Assembly: GCF_011927835.1 (NCBI RefSeq)
Contig: NZ_JAATJH010000004.1
Span: forward strand, 111,656 to 175,655
Source of the DNA: Neolewinella antarctica
Lineage (GTDB): Bacteria > Bacteroidota > Bacteroidia > Chitinophagales > Saprospiraceae
DNA: 64,000 nucleotides
Direction of reading: 5' to 3'
In this document: positions 31,540 through 39,518 of the stretch, piece after piece
How the letters are laid out: each line of letters starts with the position of its first letter
How positions within the stretch are numbered: position 1 is the first letter of the stretch
The notes under the pieces: generated by a model
Seen by the model: the letters and a program-made list of their open reading frames with translations, nothing else
Database searches by the model: none
Told to the model about the DNA's origin: nothing
Made by a program: the position numbers and the translations under genes

Positions 31540-32736
31540 ATGAAAAGCTTACTCGTAACCACATTACTGTTACTGTCAGCTTACGTAGCTGGGCAAACTA
31601 AAATTAACGGGCACTTTGAATCAGCGGAAGGGTGGTCACGGGAGGTCTACCTATTAGCGATTACGGATTATAATTCAGTCTTCGCCTCAACCGAACGGTA
31701 TAATATTGATACCACATCACTCGATAGTAACGGGAATTTTGAATTTTCGTTAGGTGAACTCCCCTGCACTGACTGCTTGTACAGAATCGACGTTAGACCA
31801 GCGGATGCTGAGGGAGCATTTATTTACGGAGGGACAAGTAAAGAGAACTACGCGTTGTTCGAACTCCAAAATAACGGGTCGTATTATCTAACGGGAAGTG
31901 TATCGAACCTCACAAAATCGTTTTCTATAAACGGTGGAGATGCTAGTTGGAGTTATGAAGAAATCAGAAAAATTCGGGAACCCGTGTACGCGGTAGGTGA
32001 TGAAGTCAACGCTAAGTTTACCGACGAAGAATATTTGCGGGGGAAAGATATTGATTCGCTGCAGTCGGTTTTCCTCGGTAAATTGGAAGCAGTAATAAAC
32101 GATAACAATAAACTATTGGCGGACTTCATCGACCGTTCCGCTAACATCTACGACCGAACAATCGGTTTGAGTGTGTATGATTACGACCAAAGTGCTGACA
32201 ACGACATTGAATACTATGAGGAAGTATTTAACGGCATTGATTCGACTTACGTGAATCATCCGTATTACAGGCAACTCGCTGAGAAAATAAATGAAGTCAA
32301 GTACGTGCTGCCAGTAGGTAGTGTAGCGCCTGATTTACGGATAATCGACAGCGAAGGAAAGATGGTAAGTTTGGATAGTACGGGGAAGAACTTGGTGCTA
32401 GTGGACTTTTGGGCTTCCTGGTGCTCCCCTTGTCGGTACGAAAACAGAGAATTTGTCAAGCCACTTTACGATCGTTTTAAGGACGCAGGGTTCGAGGTAT
32501 TCAGTGTTTCGTTGGACAAAAGTAGGGATCAGTGGCTCAAAGCAATTGAAAAAGACAAAATGACCTGGATTAATGTCTCAGATTTACTGGGTACCGACTC
32601 GCCTGTTTATACTACTTACAAGATTGAATCGATACCAACAACGTACCTGATTGATAAAGAAGGAATGGATATCCTTGCGAAGAATATTAGAGGGGAAGAG
32701 TTGGTAAAATTCGTTGAGCAGTATTATAAGAAATAA
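31540..32736 (+). CDS. TlpA-like thiol-disulfide oxidoreductase with N-terminal DUF4369-like region
   Basis: The 398-residue exported protein has a signal peptide (MKSLLVTTLLLLSAYVAGQ). A beta-rich N-terminal part (about 22-140, resembling DUF4369) is followed by a helical linker and a thioredoxin domain (about 260-398) with LVLVDFWASWCSPCRYENRE (CSPC at 295-298) and the cis-Pro loop IESIPTTYLIDKEG. It should reduce or exchange disulfides outside the cytoplasm. Base composition is visibly more AT-rich than its neighbours, with many ATA/AAT codons, suggesting a different origin. It stands alone between dispersed repeats. Confidence 0.88.
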   Translation: MKSLLVTTLLLLSAYVAGQTKINGHFESAEGWSREVYLLAITDYNSVFASTERYNIDTTSLDSNGNFEFSLGELPCTDCLYRIDVRPADAEGAFIYGGTSKENYALFELQNNGSYYLTGSVSNLTKSFSINGGDASWSYEEIRKIREPVYAVGDEVNAKFTDEEYLRGKDIDSLQSVFLGKLEAVINDNNKLLADFIDRSANIYDRTIGLSVYDYDQSADNDIEYYEEVFNGIDSTYVNHPYYRQLAEKINEVKYVLPVGSVAPDLRIIDSEGKMVSLDSTGKNLVLVDFWASWCSPCRYENREFVKPLYDRFKDAGFEVFSVSLDKSRDQWLKAIEKDKMTWINVSDLLGTDSPVYTTYKIESIPTTYLIDKEGMDILAKNIRGEELVKFVEQYYKK

Positions 32737-32774
32737 ATACCCCCGCGGGGCGCATAACGAATGAGTAGGATTGG

Positions 32775-32797
32775 GGGGCGCGGTCGCGGGTGCCAGA
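32775..32797. repeat. GC-rich dispersed repeat, short form
   Basis: GGGGGCGCGGTCGCGGGTGC followed by CAG, an exact match over the family core, next to the nested inverted repeat. Confidence 0.85.
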
Positions 32798-32824
32798 TTT
32801 GTACACTACTGGACATTTTCAAAT

Positions 32825-32964
32825 CGGACGCTTGGAGGACTCGAAACCCTTCGCTACGCTTTAGTTTCGAGACGCTCCAAGGTTCTAAAATCCTATTTGA
32901 GGACCTTGGAGCGTCCTCTGCCGTGAAGCCGAAGGCGAAATTGTTGAGGTCCTCCAAGCGTCCG
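32825..32964. repeat. Nested multi-hairpin inverted repeat
   Basis: Outer arms CGGACGCTTGGAGGAC (32825-32840) and GTCCTCCAAGCGTCCG (32949-32964) are perfect 16-bp complements. Inside are TCGAAAC/GTTTCGA (32841-32869) and ACGCTCCAAGGT/ACCTTGGAGCGT (32872-32883 with 32903-32914), both perfect. The motif CTTGGAG/CTCCAAG recurs in both levels, as if one palindrome had duplicated inside another. Confidence 0.9.
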
Positions 32965-33053
32965 GGGAAAATGTTTAGCAGGATACTAGGTTTGTTAAAG
33001 CTAGCGGGGACGAACCAAAGAACATCCAACCGGGGAAGCTGCGTTACCCCACC

Positions 33054-34124
33054 ATGCCCATATCCTCCGCCCTAAGATCCATCGGAAAATTAGCCCACCG
33101 CGAGTGGGACGACCTCGTCGACCGCCTCGACTGGGGCAACGACAAACCGATTACCGTCGCTAACTACGTCGGTTTCGGCCGCGAAGATTACTTGTTCCTC
33201 ACCGGCCGTGTCCTCCGCGACCGGGGCATCCGCCGCGACGAGCGCGATAAGCTGTGGGACAATATCTCTAATAACTTCAAACGCTTCAACTCCCGCGAGA
33301 TACCGGGCGCAAAGGTCAAGATTACCTGGGGCGATTACACCTTCGAGCGGACGACCAACGACGAGGGCTATTTTCACGTCGAGCACACCTGCCCCCCGGA
33401 TCGCCACGTCCATAATGAAGACGGTCTCTGGGAAGAAGCCGAGATCACCGTCGTCAGTATTCCCGACGAGCCTGACGTGAATTTCGTCACCCACTCCGCC
33501 ATCGTCGTGCCCACCGAAGCCGAGTTCGGCATCATCAGCGACATCGACGACACCATCCTACAAACCGACGTGACGAGCCGCTTCAAGATCAAAACGATGC
33601 TCCACACCATCCTGAAGAACGCCAGCAACCGCCGCGCCTTCGCCGGGGTGTCGGACTTTTACCAGGCGCTCAGCTTGGGGCCGGACGAACGGGGCGTCAA
33701 CCCCTTCTTCTACGTCTCCAACTCCCCCTGGAACCTCTACGACCTGCTGAAGGACTTCCTATTTATCAACCACTTCCCGAAGGGGCCCATCTTGCTGCGC
33801 GACTTCGGCCTGCCGAGCGAAGACACCACCTTCAGTTACAAGACCCACAAGGCGGACATGGTCGACCGCGTCCTGAGCACCTACCCCCACATGAAGTTCA
33901 TCCTCCTGGGCGACTCCGGCGAGCACGACACAGACATTTACATCGAAGCCGCCCGCAATAACCCGGAACGCATTCTCTGCATCTACATCCGCGACGTGCA
34001 GCACGAGGCGCGGGCGCAGCGGATCGAGTCTTTGATTGAGGGGGTTTCTGGCATTAACGTTAAGTTGGTCGGGACTTATGAAGAGGCGGCGGCGCACGCG
34101 CGGGTGCAGGGTTGGGTGGTTTGA
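33054..34124 (+). CDS. APP1-family phosphatidate phosphatase-like protein (DUF2183)
   Basis: The 356-residue cytoplasmic protein has an N-terminal beta-rich region (about 25-140, KVKITWGDYTFERTTNDEGY then FHVEHTC) and a HAD-like APP1 catalytic domain with the nucleophile motif DIDDT at 163-167, a serine motif YVSNSPWNLYDLL, and the Lys/acidic C-terminal motifs KTHKADMV and FILLGDSGEHDTDIY. Yeast App1 dephosphorylates phosphatidic acid; the bacterial substrate is unproven. Length and domain order match bacterial APP1 proteins. It is followed by a repeat-bearing spacer before the ternary-system operon. Confidence 0.88.
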   Translation: MPISSALRSIGKLAHREWDDLVDRLDWGNDKPITVANYVGFGREDYLFLTGRVLRDRGIRRDERDKLWDNISNNFKRFNSREIPGAKVKITWGDYTFERTTNDEGYFHVEHTCPPDRHVHNEDGLWEEAEITVVSIPDEPDVNFVTHSAIVVPTEAEFGIISDIDDTILQTDVTSRFKIKTMLHTILKNASNRRAFAGVSDFYQALSLGPDERGVNPFFYVSNSPWNLYDLLKDFLFINHFPKGPILLRDFGLPSEDTTFSYKTHKADMVDRVLSTYPHMKFILLGDSGEHDTDIYIEAARNNPERILCIYIRDVQHEARAQRIESLIEGVSGINVKLVGTYEEAAAHARVQGWVV

Positions 34125-34553
34125 GCGAGGTTATCCCCGGCTACCGCCCCGTAATCACCGCGGTTTCATTTGTTTGGTACTATCCACGGCACCCGCGGCC
34201 GCGCAAAAATGATTTTACGCTCATAGCGTATTCAAATTACCGACTTCCCGAATATTCACCCTTTACAAACGTAGCTAGGGAGAATGACTTGTTTGGCTCT
34301 TTAGGCGCGCAGTTTCTTGTAGCTGAAAACGCGACACCGGAGGAGTAGCGGAGCTAATTCTTTACATTTAGCCTCGGTAAAATTTAAGCGCGCCGTAAAC
34401 CAGCACTCCTCAGCCGCGCTGATTATCAAGAGCCATTCAATCCGCAACTATTCCCGCTTCCATCGTCGTTGTTGGCATTCCGAATGAGATAAATCCTCGT
34501 TACTTGCGACTTGGACTACTAAGCACTAAGCCAATTTTGACTAAGTAAATATT
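34125..34553. other. Spacer upstream of the ternary-system operon
   Basis: It contains a GC-rich dispersed repeat (34186-34207, GGCACCCGCGGCCGCGCAAA). An open frame at 34112-34348 runs through that repeat (encoding HPRPRP) and is not credible. The stretch just before the first ternary gene is AT-rich (tttgactaagtaaatatt) and is where a promoter would be expected. Confidence 0.5.
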
Positions 34554-35198
34554 ATGATCGACTACACCCAAAAAATGCCTTTCCTGCAAGCGATCGAGCA
34601 ACTGGTGTTGACGAACAAATTGGTGCTGTACGGAAGAATCGACGAGGTGCCGGAAATGGAAATGAAGGCGGTGCTGAAGCTGCTAGAGGAACGATTCGTA
34701 AAGGAAGCCACGGGGTATCCCGCAACCGCTCCCGCCTGGGATTCGGCCGCTACCGGCTGGGCGGTAAAAGTGGTCTTTCACGCCGCGCAATTGTTAATGT
34801 ACCGAAGTCACGAAGCGGATGCCTTGGCCCACTACTTTCCTCGTTTTGGCCAACATCGGACCGCCGCGGCCATTATTTCCGCGGATATCTGCCTCCGCTA
34901 TTTGCCCACTATCGTGCGGCACCTGGAGGTGATCGACGTGGAGGATGAGTTGATTCTGATCCTGAAAGAAATACTACGGGAGTGGCACTACACCGGACTA
35001 CTCGCCGATCTGCCTCCAGAACCAGCGAACTTAAATTTGATCTTAGAAAATGAATGTCTCGTCCGGCTCTACGTGGACCGAGTTATTGAGACGGGGAATG
35101 AAGTAATGGCTGGGCGGGAGGAGCTACGGGGAATGGTTCTCGCGGTGTTGGGGAATCACGGAGCCACCTATTGGAAAGAATTAAAACTAATATCATGA
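34554..35198 (+). CDS. First gene of a MoxR-vWA-beta-propeller ternary operon, uncharacterised
   Basis: The 214-residue, mostly helical soluble protein (MIDYTQKMPFLQAIEQLVLT; VKVVFHAAQLLMYRSHEADA; IDVEDELILILKEILREWHY) has no domain I can name. Its TGA overlaps the ATG of the MoxR ATPase gene (ATGA, 35195-35198), so it is translationally coupled and should act with it. By position it corresponds to the small accessory (bpX-type) subunits found in such operons, but I assign this by context only. No membrane segment or signal peptide is present. Confidence 0.7.
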   Translation: MIDYTQKMPFLQAIEQLVLTNKLVLYGRIDEVPEMEMKAVLKLLEERFVKEATGYPATAPAWDSAATGWAVKVVFHAAQLLMYRSHEADALAHYFPRFGQHRTAAAIISADICLRYLPTIVRHLEVIDVEDELILILKEILREWHYTGLLADLPPEPANLNLILENECLVRLYVDRVIETGNEVMAGREELRGMVLAVLGNHGATYWKELKLIS

Positions 35199-36331
35199 AT
35201 AAGCCAGTGGATAAACTTAACGAAGTGCTGACCTTCGTCAAGAATACCTTCGTGGGGAAGGACGACGTCATCGACCTGCTCGGTATTTGCCTGGTGGCGG
35301 GGGAAAACGCCTTTCTGCTCGGGCCGCCCGGCACCGCCAAAAGCGCCATTGTACGGTTACTTTCTTCGTGCATTGAGAACGGTAAGAACTTTGAATACTT
35401 GCTTACTAGGTTTACCGAACCCAGCGAAATTTTTGGCCCCTTCGACATTCGGAAACTCAAGGAAGGGGATTTGGTCACCAACACCGAAGGGATGTTGCCG
35501 GAAGCCTCCGTCGTGTTTCTGGACGAAATCTTTAACGCCAACAGCGCCATTTTGAACAGTCTGCTTACGGCGTTGAACGAAAAAATCTTCCGCCGGGGAA
35601 AGCAACTTATTCAACTCCCCGTCCTGGCTTTCGTCGGGGCCAGCAATCTGCTGCCGGAGGAAGAAACGCTCGAAGCCCTGCTGGATCGTTTCCTGATCCG
35701 GATAAAGTGTGATAACGTCGATCCGCAGGACCTGGAAAAAGTCCTCCTGGCCGGTTGGCAACTGGACGGGCGGAAAGTGACGGCGGAAAAGCCATCGCTC
35801 ACGCCGGGCGAAATCAAAGAAATGCAGGCAGCCGCACGCGCGGTCGATCTGAGCGCCATTCGGGGGGATTACCTCAACCTCGTTCACGGCATGCGGAACG
35901 CCGGTGTGAAAGTCTCCGACCGGCGGGCCGTAAAGTTTCAGTACCTCATCGCGGCCAGCGCGCACGTTGCCGGGAGGGGCCACGCAGTTATCTCCGACCT
36001 GTGGGTATTGCAACATACCTGGGATACGGAAGAACAGATCGACATCCTGGCCGGAATGGTCAGCACCGTCATCGAAAATGACCCCGAAGAAAAACAACAC
36101 CCGCAAGCGAAAGCCCGGCGGCAACCCGATGCGGAACAGCTTCTGCGGGAACTGGCCGACCTACGGAATAAATGGACGAACGAAAATACCTCCCTGGAAG
36201 AGCGGAACGTCATTAAGGATAAACTTCGGTACGTACAGACCAGGGGCAAATGGGTGCGTAACCCCGAACACAAAAAGGTATTAACCGAAAAAGCAGACGC
36301 GTTATGGCAGACCATGCTGGAGACCACGTAG
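35195..36331 (+). CDS. MoxR/RavA-type AAA+ ATPase of the ternary system
   Basis: This 378-residue cytoplasmic ATPase has Walker A GPPGTAKS (about 43-50), Walker B VVFLDEIFNANSAILNSLLT, sensor 1 FVGASNLLPEEE, the arginine-finger region LEALLDRFLIRI and a C-terminal helical domain with VSDRRAVKFQYLIAASA. The stretch LDEIFNANSAILNSLLTALN is close to the one I associate with E. coli RavA, and MoxR-family ATPases work with von Willebrand A partner proteins as chaperones or remodellers. The ATG at 35195, overlapping the previous stop, is preferred over an upstream Met at 35171. The end overlaps the next gene by 28 bp. Confidence 0.88.
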   Translation: MNKPVDKLNEVLTFVKNTFVGKDDVIDLLGICLVAGENAFLLGPPGTAKSAIVRLLSSCIENGKNFEYLLTRFTEPSEIFGPFDIRKLKEGDLVTNTEGMLPEASVVFLDEIFNANSAILNSLLTALNEKIFRRGKQLIQLPVLAFVGASNLLPEEETLEALLDRFLIRIKCDNVDPQDLEKVLLAGWQLDGRKVTAEKPSLTPGEIKEMQAAARAVDLSAIRGDYLNLVHGMRNAGVKVSDRRAVKFQYLIAASAHVAGRGHAVISDLWVLQHTWDTEEQIDILAGMVSTVIENDPEEKQHPQAKARRQPDAEQLLRELADLRNKWTNENTSLEERNVIKDKLRYVQTRGKWVRNPEHKKVLTEKADALWQTMLETT

Positions 36332-37032
36332 AATACTGGGTAGCCGCCCCCGCCCGGTACGTTCAGTCGCTCTACGCGCTCAGAAAATGGCCGGGGCTAA
36401 AGATGGCGACCGCGGACGGGCTGATCTGGCTCCGGGGTTTTTCCCGGGAAGGCGTGGAGTCGGTCAACGTAGTCAGTATTCCCTTGCTTAAAAGGTATTA
36501 TCTGCTGGAGACGCGCCTGTACCCCCTCGGCAAATCTTTACCCGCGCTGGTCGAGCCCAGTCTGCTCTGGACTGACCCGCAGCGCGGTTTAAAAATTACG
36601 CTACCCGAAGAAAATTTCAACTATTTCGGTGTGGCCCGGGCGCACCGCTTATCCCTCGTTCCTTCCGAAATTCAGCGGGCGGTTACCGCTACCGTCGTCA
36701 GCCTGCCCACGCTGGGGGAGTACCTCTACGACGCGCCGCGCGTCCGGCTGGCTCCGTTGCGGTGGACGGTGCTCGAAGGCGAGCGCGCGCTGCTCATCGG
36801 TACGCCACTACTGCCCATTCGGGGGCAGGATTACTACATCCGGGCTTGCTTTCTGATTCCCGCCGGTTGGGCATTACGGTTTGCGAGCATGGCGAATAGC
36901 TACCAGGAAGCACTGGGGGATGGCCACGAATACTGGTACATCCTGAACGAAAAAGGGGAGCGGTACAAATTAAGAAGATCCGATTTTAACCACCTGAGCA
37001 AAGGTTCTTTCGTCAATACCAAACAACTCTGA
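36304..37032 (+). CDS. Ternary-operon accessory protein (242 aa)
   Basis: I do not recognise a named domain. The soluble protein has an N-terminal half with WVAAPARYVQSLYALRKWPG and WLRGFSREGVESVNVVSIPL, a strand-rich centre (YYLLETRLYPLGKSLPALVE) and an ending with GQDYYIRACFLIPAGWALRF. The alternating hydrophobic strands suggest a beta-rich subunit. It starts inside the MoxR gene (28-bp overlap) and its TGA overlaps the ATG of the vWA-propeller gene (TGATG). Its position and coupling indicate that it is a structural part of the same complex, by analogy with the bpX-type proteins of these systems. Confidence 0.7.
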   Translation: MADHAGDHVEYWVAAPARYVQSLYALRKWPGLKMATADGLIWLRGFSREGVESVNVVSIPLLKRYYLLETRLYPLGKSLPALVEPSLLWTDPQRGLKITLPEENFNYFGVARAHRLSLVPSEIQRAVTATVVSLPTLGEYLYDAPRVRLAPLRWTVLEGERALLIGTPLLPIRGQDYYIRACFLIPAGWALRFASMANSYQEALGDGHEYWYILNEKGERYKLRRSDFNHLSKGSFVNTKQL

Positions 37033-39518
37033 TGAGTGTAGCAAGCAGGTACTTACAGTCTTCCGAGAATAACTTTTGGCGCTACGAAGACCAGGGGAAA
37101 GTCATTGCCGTGCCCGGTGGCTGTACCCTAGGCTACACCGACCAGGTGATCGGTGAATTGGTGTTGTCTCTCGCCCCGCACGGCCTGCCCCGCTTCGGCT
37201 CGCTGCTGCTAGCAACCGCCGCCACCACCTCCCAGGGCGTCCATACGCTCAATGACGTGATGGCGATCGTGTCGTCCTGCGTTGAACTCACCGAAGAAAT
37301 AAATGAGGGGATTTGGTTCGCGAAGCTGCTGACCGAGGTCCCAGCCCAATTTAAAAAAGGGGATTTACGCATTCAATTACTCCGGGCTATTTTTAAAAAT
37401 AGTCACAACGCGGTGAGCGTGAAAAGGTCCCACGAAATTCTGTCGGAGCTGAAAGCGGCTCCTTTCACGGAACAGTACGCGAACGCAGGGCGGGGTTTGG
37501 CGCTGACGGAGCAGCAGAGGATTACCCAAATAGCCAGAGATTTTAAGACCCTGGCCATTATCGGGCGAGAACTGACCAGCGTGCAGGCCATTCTGAAGCG
37601 GATAGCGGACCTGCCGCCGGTGCAAGCGCTCGCAGCACTCGAGCTGGAACCCGAACAGCAAGAACAAGAAAAAAGCCTTATCAACCAGCTAATCAATCAC
37701 CCCGAAACTATCCACGTCGGTGCGCTGGTGGCCAGTCTCATCAGTGGTTTACAAATCCCCTTCCACGCTAGCCTGCCGAGCGAGCAGCCGCTGGGTGGCG
37801 TAGCGGACATTACCAACAAGGGCAGCTTTGATAAGCTCCTGACCTCCGAATACGCGCTCGACGACCACGTCCTGCTTTCCCGCCTGGCTAACGGCGAAGC
37901 ACTGTACAAGCACCGGGAAATCCCGCCGGCGGATAATGTTTACCCCCGCGTACTGCTCATCGACGCTACGCTGAAAAACTGGGGCGATATTCGGACCATC
38001 TCCTTTGCCGCGGCGCTCGCCATCGCGCAACACCCAAAAAATAAGCAGCCCTACCGCGTCTTTCTGGTGGGTAAGTCTTACCGGGAAATAGCTTTCAACA
38101 CCCTGGTTGACGTTATCGACGGACTAAACGTGCTGGACGATACGCTGGACCCCGGAATTGGTATTGAGCAACTGTTCTCCCGTGAAGATATTAAAGCGGG
38201 TGAGCTGTTTTTCCTGGGTACCGCGGCCTCTTTGAAGACCCCGGGTATGCAACGGATGTCAGAGGAGTTGGGTAAACGTATCGACCACTGGATTCACCCG
38301 GATGAGCGGGGGGTGATTAAAGTGTACAAGAATCTGAGGCGGGGAAAGCGCTTCGTACAGGAGTTGAAGGTGCCGCTGGATAAATTGTGGTCTGAGTCGA
38401 CACTAAAGAACAATAAGGTGGTCAGTACCTTTTTTGGGACTACGAATTATCCCATCCTATTTCCGGAAATGAAGATAAAACATACCTGGGCGGGAGATCG
38501 CTTCGTGTATGGACTAACGGTTAACAATGCCCTAATGCGGTTGTACTCGGGCAAAGTTAGCGCTGATAGTGGCTGGGAATTTCTGAGTGACGGAGGTCGA
38601 TCAACAGACATTTTGAAAGCCGTTATTACCCACGAAGATCTTTCCGTTACTGCTTTATTTACAACCGATAACCAAACCTACACCGTCGTCAGTTACCCCG
38701 GTGGCGAGCCGATCACGATTGCGTTAGATCGGCGCTTAACCACCAAGCGCACCTTCTACGTTGAGCAAGAGCTTTTTAAGTCCATCTTGCCGGATAGTAC
38801 CCTCTGCATTGACACTTTGGGACATATCTCTCAACAAAATGTAACCACGCGTGAACGCACTAAAAAACAGAAGTTCCACGAAAATTCTAATAACTTTTTC
38901 CGGAAGATTAATCAAGTGCTGATTACCGACGATGAACTCCTGCGTATAAGAAAACACGACTTGGTTTGTACGGACGACAAAATATATTTACACCATCGGC
39001 AATACCTTGAGGGAAGCGTAAAAGTTGTGGCTGATGAAATTACGCCGGGAACTTGGACCTTTCCCGACGGAAGCTCCGTCGTTCATAACCCCGATGGAAT
39101 GTTGACGTTGGTATCGGCAAACGCAGACTTGGCGGACGTTCACCTACCTACTCAGCTAGACGTTCCGCTGGCGGGAGCTACCGCTGATGTTTTTTCGGGG
39201 CCGGCCTACTATCAAAAGAAATACCAAATTGAAATCATAATCAATAATGCCAGCGATTACGAGCCTGAACTGATCAGAATTATCAATGAATGCTTGGATA
39301 ACGTAAACTTGCGGCGAGCGGAAAAAATGGCTAAAGACGGCATGATCATCTGTCACGGCGCCGGTAAGCTCGCCCGGCTAGAATCTAAATTGGGCGGCTT
39401 GTCCTATCGAATTTACAAAAGAGGCCTTCAACAGCAAGAAAAAATTCCAATGGTTTTCTACGATCAGTACATCAAATCCTTCATCAGCCACATCGTCAAC
39501 CATGGAACTAACGCTTAA
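37032..39518 (+). CDS. vWA and beta-propeller protein of the ternary system
   Basis: This 828-residue protein joins an N-terminal helical region (about 1-290), a von Willebrand A-like domain (about 315-430), and a beta-propeller-like region (about 460-650). The vWA part reads VYPRVLLIDATLKNWGDIRT with a degenerate metal site (DATLK where DxSxS would be) and RTISFAAALAIAQH. The propeller part shows repeated short strands and turns such as RFVYGLTVNNALMRLYSGKV and VTALFTTDNQTYTVVSYPGG. The C-terminal ~130 residues form an alpha/beta tail. This is the fusion that gives the MoxR-vWA-beta-propeller systems their name. The ATG is coupled to the preceding stop (37032) and the end overlaps the next gene by 17 bp. 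Confidence 0.78.
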   Translation: MSVASRYLQSSENNFWRYEDQGKVIAVPGGCTLGYTDQVIGELVLSLAPHGLPRFGSLLLATAATTSQGVHTLNDVMAIVSSCVELTEEINEGIWFAKLLTEVPAQFKKGDLRIQLLRAIFKNSHNAVSVKRSHEILSELKAAPFTEQYANAGRGLALTEQQRITQIARDFKTLAIIGRELTSVQAILKRIADLPPVQALAALELEPEQQEQEKSLINQLINHPETIHVGALVASLISGLQIPFHASLPSEQPLGGVADITNKGSFDKLLTSEYALDDHVLLSRLANGEALYKHREIPPADNVYPRVLLIDATLKNWGDIRTISFAAALAIAQHPKNKQPYRVFLVGKSYREIAFNTLVDVIDGLNVLDDTLDPGIGIEQLFSREDIKAGELFFLGTAASLKTPGMQRMSEELGKRIDHWIHPDERGVIKVYKNLRRGKRFVQELKVPLDKLWSESTLKNNKVVSTFFGTTNYPILFPEMKIKHTWAGDRFVYGLTVNNALMRLYSGKVSADSGWEFLSDGGRSTDILKAVITHEDLSVTALFTTDNQTYTVVSYPGGEPITIALDRRLTTKRTFYVEQELFKSILPDSTLCIDTLGHISQQNVTTRERTKKQKFHENSNNFFRKINQVLITDDELLRIRKHDLVCTDDKIYLHHRQYLEGSVKVVADEITPGTWTFPDGSSVVHNPDGMLTLVSANADLADVHLPTQLDVPLAGATADVFSGPAYYQKKYQIEIIINNASDYEPELIRIINECLDNVNLRRAEKMAKDGMIICHGAGKLARLESKLGGLSYRIYKRGLQQQEKIPMVFYDQYIKSFISHIVNHGTNA

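Larger units (their letters stand above)
32737..33053. other. Repeat-rich intergenic region
   Basis: It holds a GC-rich dispersed repeat (32775-32797) and the nested inverted repeat at 32825-32964. A 104-codon open frame crossing both elements (32761-33075) is translation of the repeats and not a gene. Confidence 0.6.

Noticed and set aside
32761-33075. 104-residue open frame between the TlpA-like and APP1 genes
   Set aside because: It runs through a GC-rich repeat and a nested palindrome and has no protein-like pattern.
34112-34348. 78-residue open frame before the ternary operon
   Set aside because: It overlaps the APP1 gene end and contains the repeat-derived HPRPRP; composition is not protein-like.
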